Below, piece after piece: positions 49,401 to 59,947 of a DNA stretch of 64,000 nucleotides. How positions within the stretch are numbered: the stretch's first letter is position 1; each line of letters begins with the position of its first letter. The position numbers were made by a program, and so were the translations under genes. The stretch is from assembly GCA_011033025.1 (NCBI GenBank), contig WFMF01000652.1, forward strand, positions 1-64,000, given 5' to 3'. A model generated the notes under the pieces. It saw only the letters and a list, made by a program, of their open reading frames with translations. It made no database searches and had not been told where the DNA came from. The stretch comes from Beroe forskalii (lineage: Eukaryota; Ctenophora; Nuda; Beroida; Beroidae).

Positions 49401-52400
49401 TTTATCAGCAAACCATTGAGTCCCGACATTCTCGCAGCTTTCTTACTGAAAAATTTACAAATAAATCAAAAGAAAATTCATATATTTTGTTGGAATTTGA
49501 CCAATAGAGTAGTTAACTTTTGGAACAAGCTTCCTAATGAAGTTAAATTATCGAAATCCGTTAATGATTTTAAGATTAATTTGGAAGAATTTAAACAAAA
49601 GAATAAACATGGCATAGGAAGGGGAAACTTTTGGGAAGTGTCAGATGAAGTTTTGTCAAAAATAGAAGGACCAAGATACTTAGAAAATAAAGCCCTGCAT
49701 AATAAGTTCTTAATGGATAATCCATTAGCGGCTAAGAAGAAATTTATAAATTTGTATTCAACAGGGCTTTACACTTAATAGCTGAATAATATTAATTTAG
49801 ACTTTCCGAATTGTAAATAGTTGACTTTTCGTATGATAACAAGGAAAGGATAATTAAGATGATTATTGTCATTATATATTTGATTTGATTTGATTTGTTA
49901 TCAAGAAGAAATCTGAAAGCTTTGACAAGAGTTTTCCCTCTAATCATGCTCTTTTTGTCAGATTTATGTTGATGATGACTTTTATCAGCAAACCATTGAG
50001 TCCCGACATTCTCGCAGCTTTCTTATTGCGAACCATTCGATTTAAATCCCCCCTCTTATTTGAAAGCCCCCCCCCCTTTTTTACGACATATTTGAAAAAC
50101 TTACACTGGGGGAAATTTATTACAGCCCCCGTCTATTTGAGACTGAAGAGTAACTACCAACAAGTTGAGTCTCATGAGTGAACCATCACGACATTTGACC
50201 TCAATGTACTTAATCTCCTACTCCTGACATTACCCAACGCCTTAACTGTAACCCTACCCTAACGTTTGTTTAGGTTAAATATTACGTTGTGAGGTGAATT
50301 ATTGTTGTGAGGTGAAAAGTCCGTTTTCCTGCCTTTCAAAGCTATAAGTTAACGCCTACCTTTCAATGCGTTGCCTTCCGAGAACAACGGAAACCGGAAC
50401 GGGATAGGGCACGGAACGATGTATCAAATCAAATAAATATACAAAATGAAAGGAAAAAGGTGCTAGAGGATTCGGGACCAGTAAATGATGACAAAAAGGG
50501 ACTATAAACTAGTCAAAAAGAGTTACCCACCGTCTATCGCAGTCATGAGCAGTAATAAAATGTTGAAAATCATTGTTGGTTTAGCAGAATTCCCCATATA
50601 AAACCTAAAATGAAACGGTTCAAAAATTATAATACGATTTATTCGGTCATGTGGCCTGTTATAAAAGGCCGGCTAAAAAGGTCGGCCAATTAATACGGAG
50701 GATTGATAAGTCAGAAGATGCACGGTATCACTAGATATCAATCCAAATTCAATCTGTGTATATGAGTACATGAAAGTCTATTTGCTTGGCATCGCTGCCA
50801 TCGCCCGGGTTGATTTAATTGTGTTTGGCCTAATTCTTTTTTTTTGGAAAATATAAAATAATATTACAGAATGTAATTATAGAGCAAATTATTCACAAAA
50901 AACGCGACGTAGAATCAAAAAACATAAGAAATGTTTGCCTCGTTGCAGATGAGGCTGTAGTCATTTCCTAAAATAATATTTTCTCTCTGCGTGAGGGATT
51001 GGCCTTATTCTGCTAGGACTACTCCTTTATAAAATATTTTGAAATTCTAGAAGAGTAACACGATAAATATTACGTCGATGCCGCGAGAATGCCTTCTGAA
51101 ATTTCCACATGACCACCATGTTTGCGTACATGATTCTGAATGTAGTTACGTGATTCTGATATGCGGGCTATCCATAAAGGACGTCCGCAAAATTTCGGCT
51201 ATTTCAGACTCCTCTCTCCCCTCTTGTCCGTAAACGTCCGCAACCTGAGATACCCCTCCCATCAGACGTCCGCAATCCGCATTTGCAATTGCATTCAAAA
51301 TCTTTTGTGCCAGCATTTTCATGCCCCTTTTCTCAAATATGGTGTCAAAAGTTATTAATGGACTCAATGTCCAAAATCTAAGTCAAAATTTCTAAAAATT
51401 GGACTATTTTCTAGTGGAAAGTAGTCAAATCGACAAATATTTTCATAAATGCGGACGTCCGCAACTGGCCAAACACCCCCGCCGGCCTCCCCAGTCCCCC
51501 TACGTCCGCAAACGTTCGCATTGCCCAGACTCACCCCTCCCCCCCTCTTTGCCGTCATGCGAACGTCCTTAATCATAAAGTATATCAATATGGATGGCTC
51601 CTATGATGTTAATTTAACAACAACGCGTATGTCTCAGAACAGCAACACGTATGTCTCAGAATGAGAATCATTCTGAAATTTTCGAATTTCGAAGCGCGCG
51701 GCACCACTCATGGAGTTGTACTGTATGACATTGTCATACAGTACAACTCCATGAGTGGTGCCGCGCGCTTCGAAAATTTCAGAATGATTGTCATTTCTGG
51801 ATCAATTGAGTTTAAGAAGGAAACTTACCGTGGAAATTTTAGTAAAACGGAGATGAATTATGTCGCGACTTTCAAGAATTTGATTGATTCTCTCTTGTTT
51901 ACCATTGACACTGCAGTTGATAATCTCAATGACATTGAAGGGTTTAGTAACGAGTAAAAATTGCTAACCGTGATATAACACACGAGAGCCGAAGGCCCGA
52001 GTGTGTTATATCGCATTATGCACCTTCAGGCATGTTTATGCAATGCATTCAAAAACCCTATAGGCACCAGGGTGCCGTTCGCAAGAAATCATTATGCAAC
52101 TTCTAAGGAGGTTTACGCAGTGCTCCTTTATACCCATTATGCACGCTAAAACAGTTACACTTTTTAAAAAGTGCAACTACAGTGCCAAAAAAGTGGAACT
52201 ACAGTTGATAATAAAACCATTTTGGCATTGTACTCAAGGTGTTCTTCAAAACGTGACCTTACTATAGGAGGAGAGGTGTTAGAAATGAACACTAGGGTGA
52301 CAGACCGCAGATTTCACACTGAAGGATACAGTAGCTGCACTTTTTACAATAGCTCAAATACTAGACAAACACTACGAGCCTCATATTCTTGCTTGAATTA

Positions 52401-55400
52401 TACATAATTACGAAATATATACCTTCATGTATTGTCGTTGCATAATTCGGTTTTGTAACTCGCAAAAACTGCAAACCTTCCATTAAAACCTCGGCCTTCG
52501 GCCTCGGTCTTAATGTGTTATGCCCTCGCGCTTCAAAAAGGTATCGCGGTTTGCAATTTTTGCTAGTTACAAAACCTCTCATTACGCACTGTAGTGCCAA
52601 AATCCGGATTTATTACGCACTGTAGGTCATAATAATTTATTATGGTGCAGTGGAACAGTGCGTAATAATTCATATCATAATTTAAAACATTTCCTTGTGT
52701 TTGAAAATATTGCCATTTTTCGAGTAAAGTCGGTGCATAATTCAGTTTAATAACTCGTAAAAAGTACAAACTGAAGGGTTTAGTAACGAGTAAAAATTAA
52801 TAAACGTCATATTACACATGAGGGCCGAAGGCCCGAGTGTGTAATATGGCATTGAAAAACCGAGGCCGAAGGCCGAGGTTTTTTAATTTTTACGAGTTAT
52901 TAAACTGAATTATGCACCGACTTTACTCGAAAAAATGGCAATATTTTCAAACACAAGGAAATGTTTTAAATTAAGAAGGTACTGTTTGCTCAACTGTGTG
53001 AAATAAATTATTACGCACTGTTCTACTGCACCATAATAAATTATTGCACTACAGTGCGCAATAATTTATTGCGCACGGTACCCTGGTGCCTATAGGGTTT
53101 CTGAATGCATAGCATAAACACGCCTGGAAGGTGCATAACTCAGCATTAAAAACCTCGGCCTTCGGCCCCGGTTTTTAATGAAGGGTTTAGTAACGAATAA
53201 AAATTGCAAAACGTGATATAACACACGAGGGCCGAAGGCCCGAGTGTATTATATCGCATTAAGAAACCGAGGCCGAAGGCCGAGGTTTTTAATACAGAGT
53301 TTTGCACTTTTTACGAGAGTTATTAAACTGAATTATGCACCGTAATTACTCGTAAAATAGGGAATAATTTCAAACACAAGGAAATGTTTTAAATTTATGA
53401 TATGAAGCTACAACTGGGTCGACTATGCGAAATAAATTATTACGCACTAATTTATTATGACCTACAGTGCGTAATAAATCCTGATTTTGACTTCAGTGTA
53501 ATAATTTGTTGCGCAATCCTGAGGTTTTTTTTGAATACATAGCAAAAACATGCCTGGAAGGTGCATAATGCATTATTACCCTCCTCTGTTTTGTTTTCAC
53601 TTCAGATACCCTATGTAATGATTATGTTTTATCAAGATATGAAAATATAAAAGAGTGATATTGTTGAATAAATAAATTCTAAAGGTTTATTCTTTCTTAT
53701 TCTATTCTTAACTGATCACATGCACATCGTCTGCGTTGCATATTTTATCAGCGGGCAACGAAGAAACCACCTAAAATATTTAGAATAAACATACTCCTTT
53801 TCAGGTCTGACAGAGGAGGAATTCAACAAGTTCCTGAAGAGAGTACCGACCCATCTGAAAGAGAAGTTCCAGACTATTCTCAAGGTATTTCGATGCGTGA
53901 TAGGGTAGATCCCATCGGTTTTAAATTTAATTGCTATTCAAGACTGGCAATTCTCGGTCAACAGCTGGAATGGTATCCTCACTTATAGCATTATCTACCA
54001 ATATCGGACCATGTACATCTATGAATCGGCGGCCATTAGTACTAGTAGTAGCAGTAATCAGTAACTCTATATCTTTAATCTGTCACTCCATATAATTTAC
54101 TTTCTGTGATATCCTCACACCTAATTTCCGTTACAGAGCAAGGTAGGTGACAGTGACAGGTGTTACGTACACGTTACGAGGAATTGATGTGATAAGTATA
54201 CTAATTTAATAAAAGCAGGAACAATCCGAACCAATCAGTCTGAATCCATCCCTCAACCACCTGGGAATATCCTCGAATCAGCCCCAAAAAATCTCCTTTT
54301 TGGGATGATTTGCTTCAGACTGATTCTATTAGTATTAGTGTGTCGGCCTGTTGCTGCTGAAAGTCCCAATTATTTGGCTAATTTGAAAAATCGAATTCAT
54401 GCTATTTGAATTTTATCCGATAATGCACGATAAGTTAAGCTTGAAGTTTAAATATTTATTTTTTCTTTAATTTCTGGCGCATGTCATCTTTTTAGTATAT
54501 TAGTACCATTGCATGGCGCAACAATAATTAGAATTATACCCCTCCCAAACTTGTTTTAGCGACCGTGTAAGTTTGGTTATACCCCTCCCAAGCTTGTTTT
54601 AGCGACCGTGTAAGTTTGGTTTTACCCCTCCCAAGCTTGTTTTAGCGACCGTGTAAGTTTGGTTTTACGGTCTCCACTGAATAACAGTGCAAAAACGCTT
54701 TAAATGAAATTTTATTTTATTAAAAGGAGCACTCAAAAATCTACTTAAGCGTTGAATTCAGACGAGGGTCGTCAGACCCGAGTGGGAAGTAATACTGTTG
54801 TTTGGCCCTAGAATAGTCGGTCCCAGCTGTTTCCGGTCGGGGTATAATCCGGTTCCATGATCTAAGCTGTGACCGTATACCTAAAAAAATGAACTCGGCA
54901 CGCCTCGTCCATTATCCAACTTACACAGTCTCGGCTGTCGCCTCGACCATGTAAGTTGCGGTATACGGTCACCACTTCGACATGTAACCGCTTAATCTTA
55001 TTATTCGGTCGCCGCTGAATAACAGTGCAAAAAAAGCTTAAAATGAAATTTTATTTCATCAAGAAACACTCAAAAATTTGCTTAAGTGTTAAACCCGAAC
55101 GAGGGTCGTCGGACCCGAGTGGGAAGAAATACTTTTGTTTGGTTAGAGAAAAGTCGGTCCCAGCTACTTCCAGTCGGGGTATAATCCGGTTCCATGTACT
55201 CATCTGTGACCGTATACCTACGATAATGAACTCGGCACGCCTCGTCCATTATGCAACTTACACAGTCTCGGCTGTCGCCTCGACCGTTTAAGTTGTGGTA
55301 TTCGGGCACAACTTCCACATGTAACCGCTTATAGTTATTATCTTACAGAAGATTAAGTGGTAATGACTAAAACTTTTCATTTTTAAGCCCTACACCTTGA

Positions 55401-56362
55401 TCAATGCATGATTTTTCTCAATAATAATCATCTCGCAGAGGCTTGCTAACCAAAAGGTAACGGAGTTGAAGCATGAGTATGCGTTTGTGAATGTTTTCCG
55501 ATCACTGGATCATATTAAACAATTAATCGCCTTGTGTGGTTTGATTCATGTAATTGTTTAAATTCGCTTTAATAAAGTTTCATGTCCTCATGTTATCGAT
55601 CTTATTTTCCACAAATTCATTCTTTTCAGGACAAGGTAACTTAGGGATTGGTCAATGGGATTGATTAAGTATACTCGTCTGTCTTACTCTTATATGCTGC
55701 ATTGCTAGAAATAATAACACAGTCATATCTGAAAGTGAAAATGACTCTGAAATTTCTTCGTTTACGGTTTATGCCATTTCAACTTACGTGATTCTGATTT
55801 GATTAATATCACGTACGTACTTGGCGCGAAGCAACTGGAAATTTCACAATGATTTTCGATATAATATGTTGTTACACATGAATGATTTAAAGTAGTAATG
55901 TGATCCAATGCATGCTTGATCTACTAGGGCTATTTACTTTACGAATCTTTCTGTCCTTTATTTGATGAGGATCGAGGCATGGAAAATTTCGCAATTATGG
56001 AAATGCATGATTAACTTTCCCTTGCTTTCAGACAAGGAATATGCATGGAATCACGGTAATTCATTCAGTGTGCTTCTTTTGTTAGGAATTTGTTTGGAAT
56101 TTGCATGAGTGTAAGGCACCAGCAAAATACATCTATACATCGGTCCGGTTTCGGGTTTATAATTAAAACAGCGAAACATGGGATCTATCTGTGGGCTTTT
56201 TCAAATTTTCGTTTTGCCAGACTGAAACTGCGGTCTGCGTCATAAGCTATGCGTAATGTACCACATTTTCAGGACTTCAGTTCGTTTGACCAGAACCAAG
56301 ATCAGGTTATAGATTCGGATGAGTTCGGAGCAATGCTTGACCAGGTTATGAAGGACATCTAG
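43489..56362 (+). CDS. Coiled-coil protein with C-terminal EF-hand (host of two nested genes)
   Basis: Plus-strand exons with sound junctions: 43489-43611, 45478-45595, 53805-53884 and 56273-56362 (TAG stop). They encode a coiled coil (SLEVQVSKFREVHEKLKKEN, EKLSQIRDSMQEQL; then QLNEKMKAMDRSLLEKIA), a helical link (GLTEEEFNKFLKRVPTHLKE) and a canonical EF-hand loop DQNQDQVIDSDE ending ...VMKDI. The loop has D, N, D, backbone, D and E at the coordinating positions; the usual Gly at position 6 is Gln. Joining 53884 to 56273 directly gives a smooth EF-hand entering helix (QTILKDFSSFDQ). AATAAA follows at 56608. A short exon MNLLCSLHFL at 42880-42909 (GTAATA donor, phase 0) may precede the first exon, which would add a signal-like start; this is weak. 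I do not recognise the family. Confidence 0.75.
44122..44314 (+). promoter_or_regulatory. Promoter of the PIM-like kinase: four E-boxes, CCAAT boxes, TATA
   Basis: CACGTG occurs at 44122, 44143, 44166 and 44209, each inside TCACGTG. CCAAT or its inverse ATTGG occurs at 44151, 44183, 44233, 44284 and 44290. TATAAAT is at 44308-44314, about 90 bases before the kinase ATG. The order distal E-boxes, proximal CCAAT pair, TATA is that of a normal pol II core promoter and lies inside the intron of the host gene. The factors (bHLH-ZIP such as USF/MITF/MYC; NF-Y) are inferred from the motifs. Confidence 0.7.
44398..45222 (+). CDS. PIM-like serine/threonine kinase, intronless, 274 aa
   Basis: Start chosen at 44398 because the upstream in-frame ATG at 44287 lies before the TATA box. 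A complete kinase domain nearly fills the protein: glycine loop GEGGFG 25-30, lysine in MAVKK 47, helix C Glu in PME 70, DLFDF 105-109, catalytic HRDIKDEN 142-149, DFG 163-165, activation end GTEVFFPPEF 181-190 and the DPARR motif at 251-255. HRDIKDEN, DLFDF and VWALG (Val in place of the usual Asp-Val before Trp) are PIM-family marks. Asp precedes HRD (VDHRD), where PIMs have Leu. PIM kinases are constitutively active growth and survival kinases controlled mainly by expression, which fits a gene with its own dense promoter. The lack of introns and position inside an intron suggest retroposition, but no poly(A) tail is evident. Confidence 0.85.
   Translation: MFASLLRKLDLLKFWKHFKVKRKLGEGGFGKVYLVSRRADHQTMAVKKVLKSSVRTLVECSAGAGKLPMELYCLQRLRHRHIVEVHGYMETRLHWMLVMGHYTTDLFDFVSARGRLCEATSRHFYLQVQSAVTYCLAQGVDHRDIKDENVLVNTVTNEVKLTDFGAASLYHKDIPYTTPQGTEVFFPPEFYYRGYFYPIDGTVWALGCLAYKMVMGHYPFQDALDIQSRQPRIAKVSPMCQSFISSSLNKDPARRLQYRDLLQHPWFSPDKKHF
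45702..46164. mobile_element. 463-bp foldback element of CGCCAGTAT repeats with GATAGTA target duplication
   Basis: Ends GGTAAATTGAGCGATCCGTC and its inverse GACGGATCGCTCAATTTACC are flanked by identical GATAGTA at 45695-45701 and 46165-46171. The left arm is a tandem array of CGCCAGTAT variants, and the right arm is the same unit inverted (ATACTGGCG). It sits in the second intron of the EF-hand gene. No protein. Confidence 0.85.
46172..46820. other. Intron sequence downstream of the receptor gene, nothing recognised
   Basis: AT-rich, with no exon that I can support; presumably contains the 3' UTR of the minus-strand receptor. Confidence 0.4.
46821..50597 (-). CDS. Type I membrane receptor-like protein with FN3-type domain, 636 aa, two exons
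   Basis: Exon 1 (50531-50597) starts MGNSAKPTMIFNILLLLMTA, a signal peptide, and ends at a GTGGGT donor in phase 1. Exon 2 (46821-48664) follows a TTCCTCAG acceptor and restores the frame (Asp-Val-Asp-Thr). The extracellular part has no family I can name up to about residue 400. Then comes a fibronectin-III-like module with the pattern common near the membrane of receptor tyrosine phosphatases (QLPELGDTFVLGDEKTYGEY, YNGKLVNGKEYSLRLRA). One transmembrane helix lies at about 560-580, then a short basic and acidic tail of about 56 residues without a catalytic domain. It lies entirely within an intron of the EF-hand gene, on the opposite strand; its own intron holds retroelement tails. It could be an adhesion or ligand-binding receptor; the ligand is unknown. 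Confidence 0.75.
48868..50030 (+). repeat. Two tandem 579-bp copies of a non-LTR retrotransposon 3' end
   Basis: AAATTTACAAATAAATCAAA starts near 48870 and 49449. Each copy encodes the end of a retroelement ORF2 (VNFWNKLPNEVKLSKSVNDF, KIEGPRYLENKALHNKF) and finishes with a TTTGATTTGATTTG tail. The protein is related to the C-terminus of the element at 28589-29143. 5'-truncated and inactive. Confidence 0.75.
50598..51164. other. Upstream region of the receptor gene
   Basis: Likely promoter or 5' UTR of the minus-strand receptor. AT-rich, with no clear motif cluster seen. Confidence 0.35.
51165..51601. repeat. Family B element, diverged
   Basis: Left end GGGCTATCCATAAAGGACGT, inner GGACGTCCGCA and its inverse, and a right end GAACGTCC then ATGGATGGCTCC. 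Same organisation as the copy at 39473. Confidence 0.6.
51661..51791. repeat. Near-perfect 60-bp-arm palindrome
   Basis: Arms from GAATCATTCTGAAATTT to GTATGAC are mirrored with only a three-base ATT centre (about 51731-51733). The sole difference is an extra seven bases in the left arm near 51684. It could form a long hairpin. Confidence 0.8.
51938..53572. repeat. Cluster of family D foldback elements
   Basis: At least two nested or adjacent copies: GGCCGAAGGCC and GGCCTTCGGCC hairpins at about 51992, 52495, 52822, 52866, 53155, 53231 and 53272, with CCTATAGGCACCAGGG arms at 52060 and 53085, and a final GGAAGGTGCATAATG at 53556-53570. Non-coding. Confidence 0.65.
54137..54142 (+). other. 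Candidate 6-nt microexon (Ser-Lys)
   Basis: AGCAAG lies between a CCGTTACAG acceptor and a GTAGGT donor, in phase 0, within the last intron of the EF-hand gene. Six-base matches arise by chance, so transcript evidence decides. Confidence 0.3.
54536..54665. repeat. 46-bp tandem repeat, three copies
   Basis: The unit ACCCCTCCCAAGCTTGTTTT followed by AGCGACCGTGTAAGTTTGGT occurs three times, with minor changes in the first unit. Confidence 0.75.
54677..55330. repeat. 339-bp diverged tandem duplication
   Basis: GAATAACAGTGCAAAAA at about 54678 and 55017 begins two copies, each with GACGAGGGTCGTC and CTCGTCCATTATNCAACTTA. Lies in the last intron of the EF-hand gene among the candidate microexons. 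Confidence 0.7.
55439..55456 (+). other. Candidate 18-nt microexon (RLANQK)
   Basis: Flanked by TCTCGCAG and GTAACG, phase 0, six sense codons with no stop. It would add one and a half helix turns before the EF-hand loop. Confidence 0.35.
55630..55635 (+). other. Candidate 6-nt microexon (Asp-Lys)
   Basis: GACAAG follows a strong pyrimidine tract (ATTCTTTTCAG) and precedes GTAACT. Phase 0. Confidence 0.3.
56032..56055 (+). other. Candidate 24-nt microexon (TRNMHGIT)
   Basis: Preceded by CCCTTGCTTTCAG, followed by GTAATT, eight sense codons, phase 0. Confidence 0.35.
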
Positions 56363-56710
56363 CCGTGAAGATGGGTAATGGAAATCCGTTATTCGGTTGA
56401 AAGCTTTTCTATATAAAAAAGATTCGAAACCAAAGACACAGCTGTGCTGTTATCATGCATGCAAGTTTTCCTGCTTTGGTTTGCTTAATCAACATTTTGC
56501 TCTGGGATTTGAATTTTGATGAAGTTTTGTTTGAGATGTGAGAAACATAAGTTTGTTTTTATCCTTGAATCAAATTCGGGGTAATATTTTTTGAGTGGAC
56601 GATAATGAATAAAATCGTGAAATTGTTAATAGCTATTGTGACTAATTCTATGAATATTTGAAGTGAATTTCACAACATTGTAGTTTCAATAGACATGTCT
56701 AAGATGAATT

Positions 56711-57328
56711 AGGAGACATCCATGAAGGACTTCCGCAAAATTTGGGCCATTTGAGGCCCTTTTCTCCCCCTTGTCCGCATTCCAGAAACATCTCACTTTC
56801 CCGGTTCCCTGGACGTCCGAATTCCGGTATGTCTCCCATATAAACGGCTCTGAGTGACGTCACAGATCTTGACGTCAATTTTTCTGTATCCTCAACCTAG
56901 CCATAGCCCTAACCAAAACCCTAACCTTAATCCTAACCCTAACAAATCCTGACTCTAACCCTTGTCCTTAAAGCGCTAGGTGCGCTTAATTATATTTTTC
57001 TGAGTGACGTCATTGTCATAGATAATGAAGGCTCCCGTTTATATGGGAGACCTACCCAAATTCTGGTCTCCAATATGAACGAGAGGCTTCATTACCTATG
57101 AGTGTGACAATGGCGGAACTCATAAAAATATAATTAAGCGCATCTTGCGCTTTAAGAATTTGGGTTAGGATACGGATTTGTCAGGTTCAAGGTCATCTAA
57201 TCGACCAAAATTTCCACAAACTCCGGACGTTTGCATTTGGCCAAACACTCACTACACGCCCCCTACTCCCCCCATTGAGCAGACTTACCACTCCCCCTCC
57301 TCATTGCGGGCATCATTCATGGATGGCC
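56711..57328. repeat. Family B element carrying a nested family C element
   Basis: Outer ends GACATCCATGAAGGACTTCC and TTCATGGATGGCC belong to family B. A complete family C element (56826-57057, TCTCCCATATAAACGG ends, TGACGTCA, TTAGGG-like core) lies within. Confidence 0.65.
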
Positions 57329-57332
57329 TTAT

Positions 57333-57824
57333 TTACTCCATGTTACGGAGCCTTATTTTGCGCCCGCATTTTAAGAAAAGGGCAAGTAACATGATAGAAT
57401 TATGATTTTAAGTTATGAAACATTCAATTATCTAAAATACATAGAAAATAAGTTCACAGATCAGATCAAGAATAATAACATAAAAACGCGTATGATAACT
57501 CAAACTAATTTACAAAAAATGGTTCAGTTTAAGAATTTTTTAAATCAAAATACAAAATAACAAGACCCAGTCGGTAGAAGTATTAAAACGACACAATAAT
57601 TCATGTGAGTTAAAACCTCATTAAAACATTAAAATCGAAGATTGTAGCAATTAGCCAATCTTGGACGAAGAAAAGTTTAAGTAATAACGAAATCAACAGC
57701 AATAACGAAATCAACAGCATAGAATTTATATCTAGATCAACAAATCAATTTTGACCGATTCTTAAGTCTTTCTACCCATAATAATATGTTTTTCATACAA
57801 TCCGAAATTTTTACAATTTAGTCA
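57333..57824. other. Intergenic spacer, nothing seen
   Basis: AT-rich sequence between the EF-hand gene and the 3' end of the AIG1-like gene, without supported features. Confidence 0.4.
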
Positions 57825-57825
57825 T

Positions 57826-59947
57826 TTATTCTGCCTTTTTAGCATCACATTCCTTTTTCCCAAAAGTTTTCTGATACTCTCTGGTAAGAAGAAATAGACA
57901 GAAAACTAACAGATAGGAAACCAGAATGAAACCAATGCGCTGAATATCGCTCAGGACATTTAGAATCGGGTAGACCCATCTCCCTAAGTTTAGGTACAAG
58001 ATGTAGGACCAAAGGGTGTAGGCTGCAGCGAAACATGCTATGAAGACAAGACCAAGTCTCTTCTTAGGCACAGTGATTGTTGTAACCAACGGCTCCACCA
58101 TCGACCATAGGATTATGTAGGTGTGAAGCTGAAAAGGGTAATGCTGAATCACGTATTTTAGTTATATTCAATCCCCACAGAATTTAATTTAAGGCTCGGA
58201 AGTATTGTATGGCAGGGGTATCGCTTATGCATTCATCTAACCCTCTATTTATTTTGATTGATCAGAAAATTTGGCATGACATGCGATGCCAAATTTCTTG
58301 ACCTCAAAATAAATAACGCGCGCAATGACCACGGTAGGTAATGTACGCGCGCGCCGCGCCGCCGGCCGTTTCGAGGGCAATAAGCGCAAGCGACATCATA
58401 GCAAAGACCAAGCGCGTTACACGGACCAATGGCAAAAAACTGTTACCCATCAAAAACTCTTGTCATGTCGCCACTTTATCACTGAAACCCGCCTATTTGA
58501 AATATAATACGAATTACGAGCAAGTGGAAACGGCAGTTCCACAATTGCTGCGGAGAAGAGGACGAGTATTTTGGGTGATCAATGTTCATTGCCACAGTGT
58601 ACAATACAGTAAGGCTGATGTCCGTCTGTCGTAATGCTTGATAGTGTCCATGTTATGCAATGGAATCAGGAATGTGCACGTAACGAAAAGTTCCGTTGTT
58701 TATACGATCTCCCGTTGTTGATAACAGTTCATGTTGATGTTAACGAAGACGTAATGACATTGTTAAATGTGGTCACAAAGCAACGGAAGACGCATTTTTA
58801 TTTCTTTTTTATTTTCCGGAGCTCACAGTTTTATGTAAGAGATTTGTCCACAGCATTACACGTATTATAATTATTCACTTAGGCCCTGTCAAATAATTTA
58901 ATTGCGAGGAATGAAACCTAATCTTACCATGTGATTGTACGTTGGGTCGAGTAACCCTTCCAGATGTTGAGGAACAATGAGGTCCTTTTTAAAGGAGTAT
59001 ATTCCCCAGAAGAGGATGAAAACCAGGAAAGAGATGGGGAAAACGAGGGTGGAAAACCACCAGTCACGAAACCTGAAAGATTTTAGGGGCTGAAATAATG
59101 CATATTGAAAAAAGGTTGATATATAATAAACGAATTGATACAGACATGTTCAAACATCACACAAGACCTAAAGTCCCTTCAGTTATTCAAACCTCTTGAG
59201 TTTAGGGCAGGGCGATGTACGTGTAAAATTGTAAAGATCCACTAGAGCTGCAAAGATAAAGTATCCGACCTGAAAGGATTATAAGAAAGGGTTATAACAT
59301 ATTAGGTGCATGTAACGTTCGTCGGTCGATCGAACGGAACCGGTCGATCGATCAACTTCATTTGATCGACTGATGTTTTTTTAATAGAAAATCTTTAAGC
59401 TAGTAGGGAAACAACGAAATATTTCTCATTTCAACACGATTCAAGTCAACAGGGAGCATTAAAACACATCATTCGTTCAAATGGAGTTGATCGATCGACC
59501 AACTCCATTCGATCGACCGACGAACGTTACGAGCGCCTAAAGTTAGAAGTGTGATCAGTCGTAATCAATCAATAGGTCTACAGCAATAAAGCTATAAATC
59601 AACTATAAATAATATCAAAATTCATCAATCATCACATCGAAATTCAAATATTTTCATTAAATCCGGTAGCCCTTTTATGAATCTAATCATATGCCCATTT
59701 TGTTCGAAACTCCGTTGCCTCTTCCCCAACTTACAAAAGAACGATTCAATGACAGCTTGTACAGTAATTCAGTTAACTAATATATACTGACCTGTATAAA
59801 GTGGCCCCATATGGTAAGGAACTTGAGTCTGCCCCCGAATCCCTTGTGAATATCTAGCTGCAGGATGTCGTAGTAGTAGGGATAGAAGAGGACGAAGACG
59901 TGGTAGGTGGCAGCGATCAGGTGGAAGAATACTGAGATACAACTCAT
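57826..59947 (-). CDS. AIG1/ADTRP-like membrane hydrolase, complete, 4 coding exons, 226 aa
   Basis: Exons 59792-59947, 59193-59269, 58928-59072 and 57826-58128 join in phase (0, 2, 0). Family members are multi-pass ER or plasma-membrane threonine hydrolases that cleave fatty acid esters of hydroxy fatty acids. The two family catalytic residues are present: Thr45 in GGRLKFLTIW and His128 in NHMLHTYIILW. Family landmarks include FRDWWFSTLVFP and GRWVYPILN; about six hydrophobic segments can be seen. The start ATG lies two bases after a TATAG acceptor-like site, so a 5' UTR intron is likely. The AATAAA signal (57825-57830) overlaps the stop codon. Length fits human AIG1 and ADTRP (about 230-240). 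Which of the two paralogues it represents cannot be told; it may predate their split. Confidence 0.92.
58150..58927. other. Last intron of the AIG1-like gene
   Basis: Contains an inverted repeat around 58255-58315 (ATTTTGATTGATCAGAAAAT-like, GGCATGACATGCGATGCC) and a GC-rich patch at 58340-58375. The plus-strand open frames here have no support. Confidence 0.4.
59305..59537. repeat. Inverted-repeat element, family E (AACGTTCGTCGGTCGATCGA arms), TA flanks
   Basis: The left arm GGTGCATGTAACGTTCGTCG and the right arm CGACGAACGTTACGAGCGCC are inverted, with TA on both outer sides, as in mariner-type insertions. Lies in an AIG1-like intron. Related to 25045-25210. Confidence 0.65.

Noticed and set aside
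51661-51957. 98-codon plus-strand gene
   Set aside because: Its first half is the palindrome and no acceptor or family supports the second half; left as unexplained sequence.
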